This document shows positions 7,019 to 9,082 of a stretch of 9,082 nt of DNA, piece by piece (position 1 is the stretch's first letter; each line of letters starts with the position of its first letter). The notes below the pieces were generated by a model, which saw nothing but the letters and a program-made list of their open reading frames with translations, ran no database searches and had not been told where the DNA came from. Source of the DNA: UMGS1519 sp963621885 (GTDB lineage Bacteria; Actinomycetota; Coriobacteriia; Coriobacteriales; Eggerthellaceae); the NCBI GenBank assembly GCA_963621885.1, contig CAVFFT010000053.1, positions 1 through 9,082 on the forward strand. The letters run 5' to 3'. Position numbers and translations under genes: made by a program.

Positions 7019-7848
7019 CAGCAGGCCGAAAACGCATCACGGTGATAGCGCAGAAACGCCCGGTCGGGAGCGGTGGTGATAATGCCAATCACATCGAAAT
7101 GGATGGACAGCTCGGTACTCTCGTATCCCTGCAGAAAGTATTCCGCGATGCGTTCGTACTTGCGCTGCTTCTCCTTATCAACCGCCTCTTCTGGGAATCC
7201 CTTGCCGGTGCCCCGGCGCGTCTTCACCTCGATGAAACGAAGCTCGTGATCGTCGCTTGCGACGATATCGACCTCGCCGGCAGGGCAGGTCCAGTTCGTC
7301 GCGACAATCTCCAAACCGCGGCGCCTGAGAAACGCCCGCGCGGCCTGTTCTCCCCGCCTGCCCAGCTCATGAGGAGAAAGTCTCTCCTCGCCGCTTTCCG
7401 CAGGCGGCTCCTTGGAGGGTTCCGCTTCCGCGGGTGCTTCCTCGGGGGATTCCGCTTCCGCAGATTGCCCCTCAGCTTCCTCCGTTTCAGCGGGCGCTTC
7501 CTCGGGGGATTCGGACTCAGCAGTCATCCCCTCGGGGGATTCCGCTTCGGGCTCAGCGAGAGAATCCGCGGTCTGATCTTCGGCGGACGACTCCTCGCAG
7601 ACATCCTTTTCGGCAAATTGCTCCTCGGGCTTTCCCACTTCAGCGGGCGGCTCTTCGCACGCCTCAACTTCAATAAGCGGCTCGTCGGGAGCTTTCGCCT
7701 CAACGGAAACGTCCTCGGGTATCGTTACCGGAGCGGACGTCTCGTCAATCTTCTCGTCAAATGCCGTTGCTTCAACGGGAGTCTCGTTTGTCGTCTTTGC
7801 CCGAGCGGATGTCTTCGCCTTTTTGGGCGCACCTTTTGCATGTTCCAT
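7018..7848 (-). CDS. yraN: YraN (UPF0102) nuclease-fold protein with long acidic repeat extension
   Basis: The C-terminal part (residues 158-276) is a complete YraN domain: HELGRRGEQAARAFLRRRG, GEVDIV with D194, and RFIEVKTRRG with E207 and K209, i.e. the PD-(D/E)xK-like active-site arrangement. YraN proteins are normally only about 110-130 residues; some work links the family to Holliday-junction cleavage, but its role is not settled. Here the domain is preceded by about 155 residues: a basic start (MEHAKGAPKKAKTSARAKTT), an acidic region, and a 10-residue repeat with E-E-x-x-A-E (see the repeat entry). It has no hydrophobic segment, so the extension is probably disordered and cytosolic. The start is supported by GAGGAG 5 bases upstream (7854-7859), and no canonical in-frame start lies just before the domain, so the extension is presumably translated. 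It is coupled to comM through TGATG. It lies in its usual place next to rnhB. Confidence 0.9.
   Translation of the reverse strand: MEHAKGAPKKAKTSARAKTTNETPVEATAFDEKIDETSAPVTIPEDVSVEAKAPDEPLIEVEACEEPPAEVGKPEEQFAEKDVCEESSAEDQTADSLAEPEAESPEGMTAESESPEEAPAETEEAEGQSAEAESPEEAPAEAEPSKEPPAESGEERLSPHELGRRGEQAARAFLRRRGLEIVATNWTCPAGEVDIVASDDHELRFIEVKTRRGTGKGFPEEAVDKEKQRKYERIAEYFLQGYESTELSIHFDVIGIITTAPDRAFLRYHRDAFSAC
7396..7659 (-). repeat. 30-bp degenerate tandem repeat within yraN
   Basis: Encodes residues 64-151. The dipeptide AE recurs at residues 69, 79 and 89, then after a one-residue phase shift at 110, 120, 130, 140 and 150, usually preceded by EE. ESPEEAPAE occurs twice (113-121 and 133-141) with ESPEGMTAE at 103-111. 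At DNA level CTCGGGGGATTC recurs three times (around 7441, 7501 and 7531). The unit length is a multiple of three, so copy-number change would keep the frame. Confidence 0.85.
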
Positions 7849-8077
7849 GGCAACTCCTCTCTTCTCCTGCTGTGAAACAGGCTAGAGAAGTCGTCTTGCA
7901 TGGCTTTCCCAGATGCCCCGCAAAAGGCTCGCGCAATTCTCACACAGTGCTTTCAAATAGTTGAATCCGCTGTTCAGATGCCGGTTTATCCGGCGTACCC
8001 GCAAAAAATGTTTTTCGACCAGCGAAGGCTAAATCCCGCCGCAAGAAACGAACGAGAAGCAAGCGAAAATCGAGAAG
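7849..8077. other. rnhB-yraN intergenic region
   Basis: 229 bases holding the yraN ribosome-binding site (GAGGAG, 7854-7859). A small hairpin at 7980-7994 (GCCGG-TTTAT-CCGGC) has no T-run after it on either strand. There is an AT-rich A6/T5 stretch around 8006-8017 and a short duplicated CGAGAAGC (8053-8060 and 8071-8078). The gap suggests that yraN-comM-dprA has its own promoter, but I cannot point to a convincing one. No coding region is supported here. Confidence 0.4.
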
Positions 8078-8854
8078 CTAGAAAAGAGACGGCTGGATGT
8101 CGAAATGGCAGAACGAGCGGCGATGAATGGGCGACAAACCCAGCTGGCGAATCGCCTCGATATGCTCCTGGCTGCCATAGCCCTTGTTCGATTCGAAATG
8201 GTAGCCCGGATACTCCTGTGCATACGCCACCATGCGAGCGTCACGCGCCACCTTCGCGATAATGGACGCGGCCGAAATGCTCGCGCAACGGGCGTCTCCG
8301 CCCACGATGTTCACCTCGCGGGGATCAAGATGAAGCGGGTTTCCATCAAGAAGGATGGCGTCGACCGCCACGCCCTGCGCTTCGATATCGGCAATCGCGG
8401 CGGAAAAGGCGCGTCGCAAACTTGCGGCCATGCCGTTCTCGTCGATGTCTTCAGGGGGAATCGATTGCAGCGTCCACGCGCGTGCCTCCCGTTTCACCCG
8501 CTCCGCGATCTCCTCGCGGCGAGCACTGGAAAGACGCTTCGAGTCGTCAAGGCCAAGGATGTGCGGCTCATCAGCCAAAACGACGCCGCCTACGACAAGA
8601 GGACCCGCTAGGGGGCCACGTCCCACCTCATCAAGGCCAAGGAGAATACCCTTGCCGCCAATCTCACGCTGGAAGCAATACAGGCCGTCGACGCGCTCGC
8701 GCTCCGCCTGTTCCGCCGCACAGCGCTTATGCGCTTGCTCAAGAGCGCGAATGACACCTTTGCGCGTATCGGCCTGCAAGGCGCGATCGAGCACGGCCAG
8801 TTCGTCCGCGTCGGCATGCGCCAGGATTTCCTTGATTTCAGCTATCGTTTGCAT
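8078..8854 (-). CDS. rnhB: Ribonuclease HII
   Basis: Endonuclease that nicks the RNA strand of RNA-DNA hybrids and at single ribonucleotides in DNA; cytosolic, metal dependent. The 258-residue product has the RNase HII signature GLDEVGRGPLAGPL (73-86) with D75 and E76 of the DEDD active site and the GRG substrate-recognition motif (78-80). LLDGN supplies D170, and ASIIAKVARDARM supplies D205. The C-terminal part, GYHFESNKGYGSQEH and SPIHRRSF, is also typical. An N-terminal extension of about 70 residues (MQTIAEIKEILAHADADELA...) resembles that of Bacillus RNase HII, which supports the start. No Shine-Dalgarno precedes the ATG; see the promoter entry. It is separated from yraN by 229 bases, so it may be transcribed as its own unit. 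Confidence 0.97.
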   Translation of the reverse strand: MQTIAEIKEILAHADADELAVLDRALQADTRKGVIRALEQAHKRCAAEQAERERVDGLYCFQREIGGKGILLGLDEVGRGPLAGPLVVGGVVLADEPHILGLDDSKRLSSARREEIAERVKREARAWTLQSIPPEDIDENGMAASLRRAFSAAIADIEAQGVAVDAILLDGNPLHLDPREVNIVGGDARCASISAASIIAKVARDARMVAYAQEYPGYHFESNKGYGSQEHIEAIRQLGLSPIHRRSFCHFDIQPSLF

Positions 8855-8860
8855 GCGTCA

Positions 8861-8866
8861 ACGATA
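8861..8866 (-). promoter_or_regulatory. Candidate -10 box for leaderless rnhB mRNA
   Basis: TATCGT occupies positions -12 to -7 relative to the A of the rnhB ATG, the expected place of a TANNNT -10 box if transcription starts at the start codon. There is no purine-rich ribosome-binding site in the preceding 25 bases. No strong -35 is visible (TTTCCC lies 17 bases upstream). Confidence 0.4.
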
Positions 8867-8911
8867 CCGCATTCTCGCGGAAAGGGAAAACCGCCGCGAG
8901 CGTTTCGCTGC

Positions 8912-9003
8912 GCGTTTCACTATGAGAATGGTAAGCAGAGGACGCAAAGTCGCTAAGGCTTAAAGAAGAGCCCTCTTAGCTTGGCTATAGGAGGGACGAA
9001 CGC
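8912..9003 (+). ncRNA. Possible structured RNA element with GEMM-like GGACGCAAAG core
   Basis: On the plus strand a three-stem fold can be drawn. An outer stem pairs GCGTTT (8912-8917) with GAACGC (8998-9003). A 5-bp hairpin, ACTAT/ATGGT, is capped by the GNRA tetraloop GAGA (8919-8932). A third hairpin pairs GCTAAG (8952-8957) with CTTAGC (8975-8980). Between the second and third stems is GGACGCAAAG (8940-8949), identical to the conserved joining strand of c-di-GMP-I (GEMM) riboswitches, which also pair it with a GNRA-capped hairpin. Against a GEMM call: the conserved 5' GCAAA before the GNRA hairpin is missing, 8 extra bases follow the hairpin, and the 3' end does not match. It would regulate a plus-strand gene beyond 9082. 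Treat the identity as open. Confidence 0.25.
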
Positions 9004-9007
9004 AAGA

Positions 9008-9033
9008 AGGCGGCCACCATTTGGCGGCCGCCT
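9008..9033 (-). terminator. GC-rich hairpin, probable terminator of the gene to the right
   Basis: The outermost pair is A9008-T9033. Inside it GGCGGCC (9009-9015) pairs with GGCCGCC (9026-9032), and CC/GG pairs continue around an ATTT loop. On the minus strand it is followed by TTCTTGCGTT, moderately T-rich; on the plus strand by CGTGTTC, less so. It would end transcription coming from beyond the right edge before rnhB begins. It could also act on the plus strand as the expression platform of the structured element at 8912-9003. Confidence 0.45.
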
Positions 9034-9082
9034 CGTGTTCACATATGTTGAGGGTTGGCGCGCTTAGCGCACGGAGGCCCTC

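Noticed and set aside
5558..7045. A 495-codon plus-strand open frame antisense to comM
   Set aside because: It is fully overlapped by comM, which has all family motifs. The translation is rich in Arg, His and Gln without recognisable domains, as expected for the complement of GC-rich codons.
7042..7875. Plus-strand frame antisense to yraN with repetitive Gly/Phe/Leu/Arg protein
   Set aside because: Its repeats are just the complement of the acidic repeat in yraN, which has a good ribosome-binding site and a conserved C-terminal domain.
7725..7943. Small minus-strand frame overlapping the yraN start
   Set aside because: It begins at a GTG without ribosome-binding site, overlaps yraN in another frame and resembles nothing I recognise.
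7978..7996. Hairpin GCCGG-TTTAT-CCGGC as an rnhB terminator
   Set aside because: The stem is short and neither strand has a T-run after it.
9064..9082. A minus-strand stop (TAA, 9064-9066) preceded by codons for RASVR, possibly the end of an upstream gene such as rplS or lepB
   Set aside because: Five codons are too few to support a gene, and the sequence does not match the usual ends of those proteins. The plus-strand GGAGG at 9073-9077 equally allows a rightward gene.
1..9082. CRISPR arrays, tRNA or rRNA genes, transposases, prophage genes
   Set aside because: None seen. The only recombinase is the housekeeping-type Xer, and the only repeats are the ones listed.

Overview
The window comes from a GC-rich bacterium, most likely an actinobacterium of class Coriobacteriia (Eggerthella/Slackia/Adlercreutzia type). 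This is an inference from three things: the high GC, a Firmicutes-like housekeeping order containing trmFO (rare in other actinobacteria), and a secreted protein with repeats of the YTGKAITP type that are common in gut Coriobacteriia and Clostridia. No database search was possible.

Every convincing gene is on the minus strand, so biological order runs from high to low coordinates. At the right edge (8855-9082) there is an intergenic stretch with a GC-rich hairpin that looks like a minus-strand terminator, and a compact block of plus-strand RNA-like structure with a GGACGCAAAG core. Then come rnhB (8854-8078), a 229-base gap, and a tightly coupled trio: yraN (7848-7018), comM (7018-5513) and dprA (5516-4545). 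These are joined by TGATG and ATGA stop/start overlaps. After dprA lies a lone secreted cell-surface protein (4346-2724) with three Ig-like repeats and an NlpC/P60-like cysteine-hydrolase domain. It is followed by trmFO (2506-1040) and a XerC-type tyrosine recombinase (1019 to the left edge, missing about ten C-terminal residues).

The backbone is a genome-maintenance cluster: RNase HII removes RNA from DNA, YraN is a predicted nuclease-fold protein, ComM and DprA process single-stranded DNA during natural transformation, TrmFO methylates tRNA U54, and XerC resolves chromosome dimers. The secreted protein is out of place. It sits where many Firmicutes have topA, and it is bracketed by imperfect direct repeats (2607-2630 and 4502-4522), suggesting it was inserted.

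Points for a second look: (1) YraN carries a roughly 155-residue acidic N-terminal extension with a strict 10-residue (30-bp) periodicity; (2) the secreted gene and its flanking repeats; (3) the structured element at 8912-9003, which shares a core with c-di-GMP-I (GEMM) riboswitches but lacks one of their motifs; (4) rnhB and trmFO lack a Shine-Dalgarno and instead have a TANNNT box placed for leaderless transcription.
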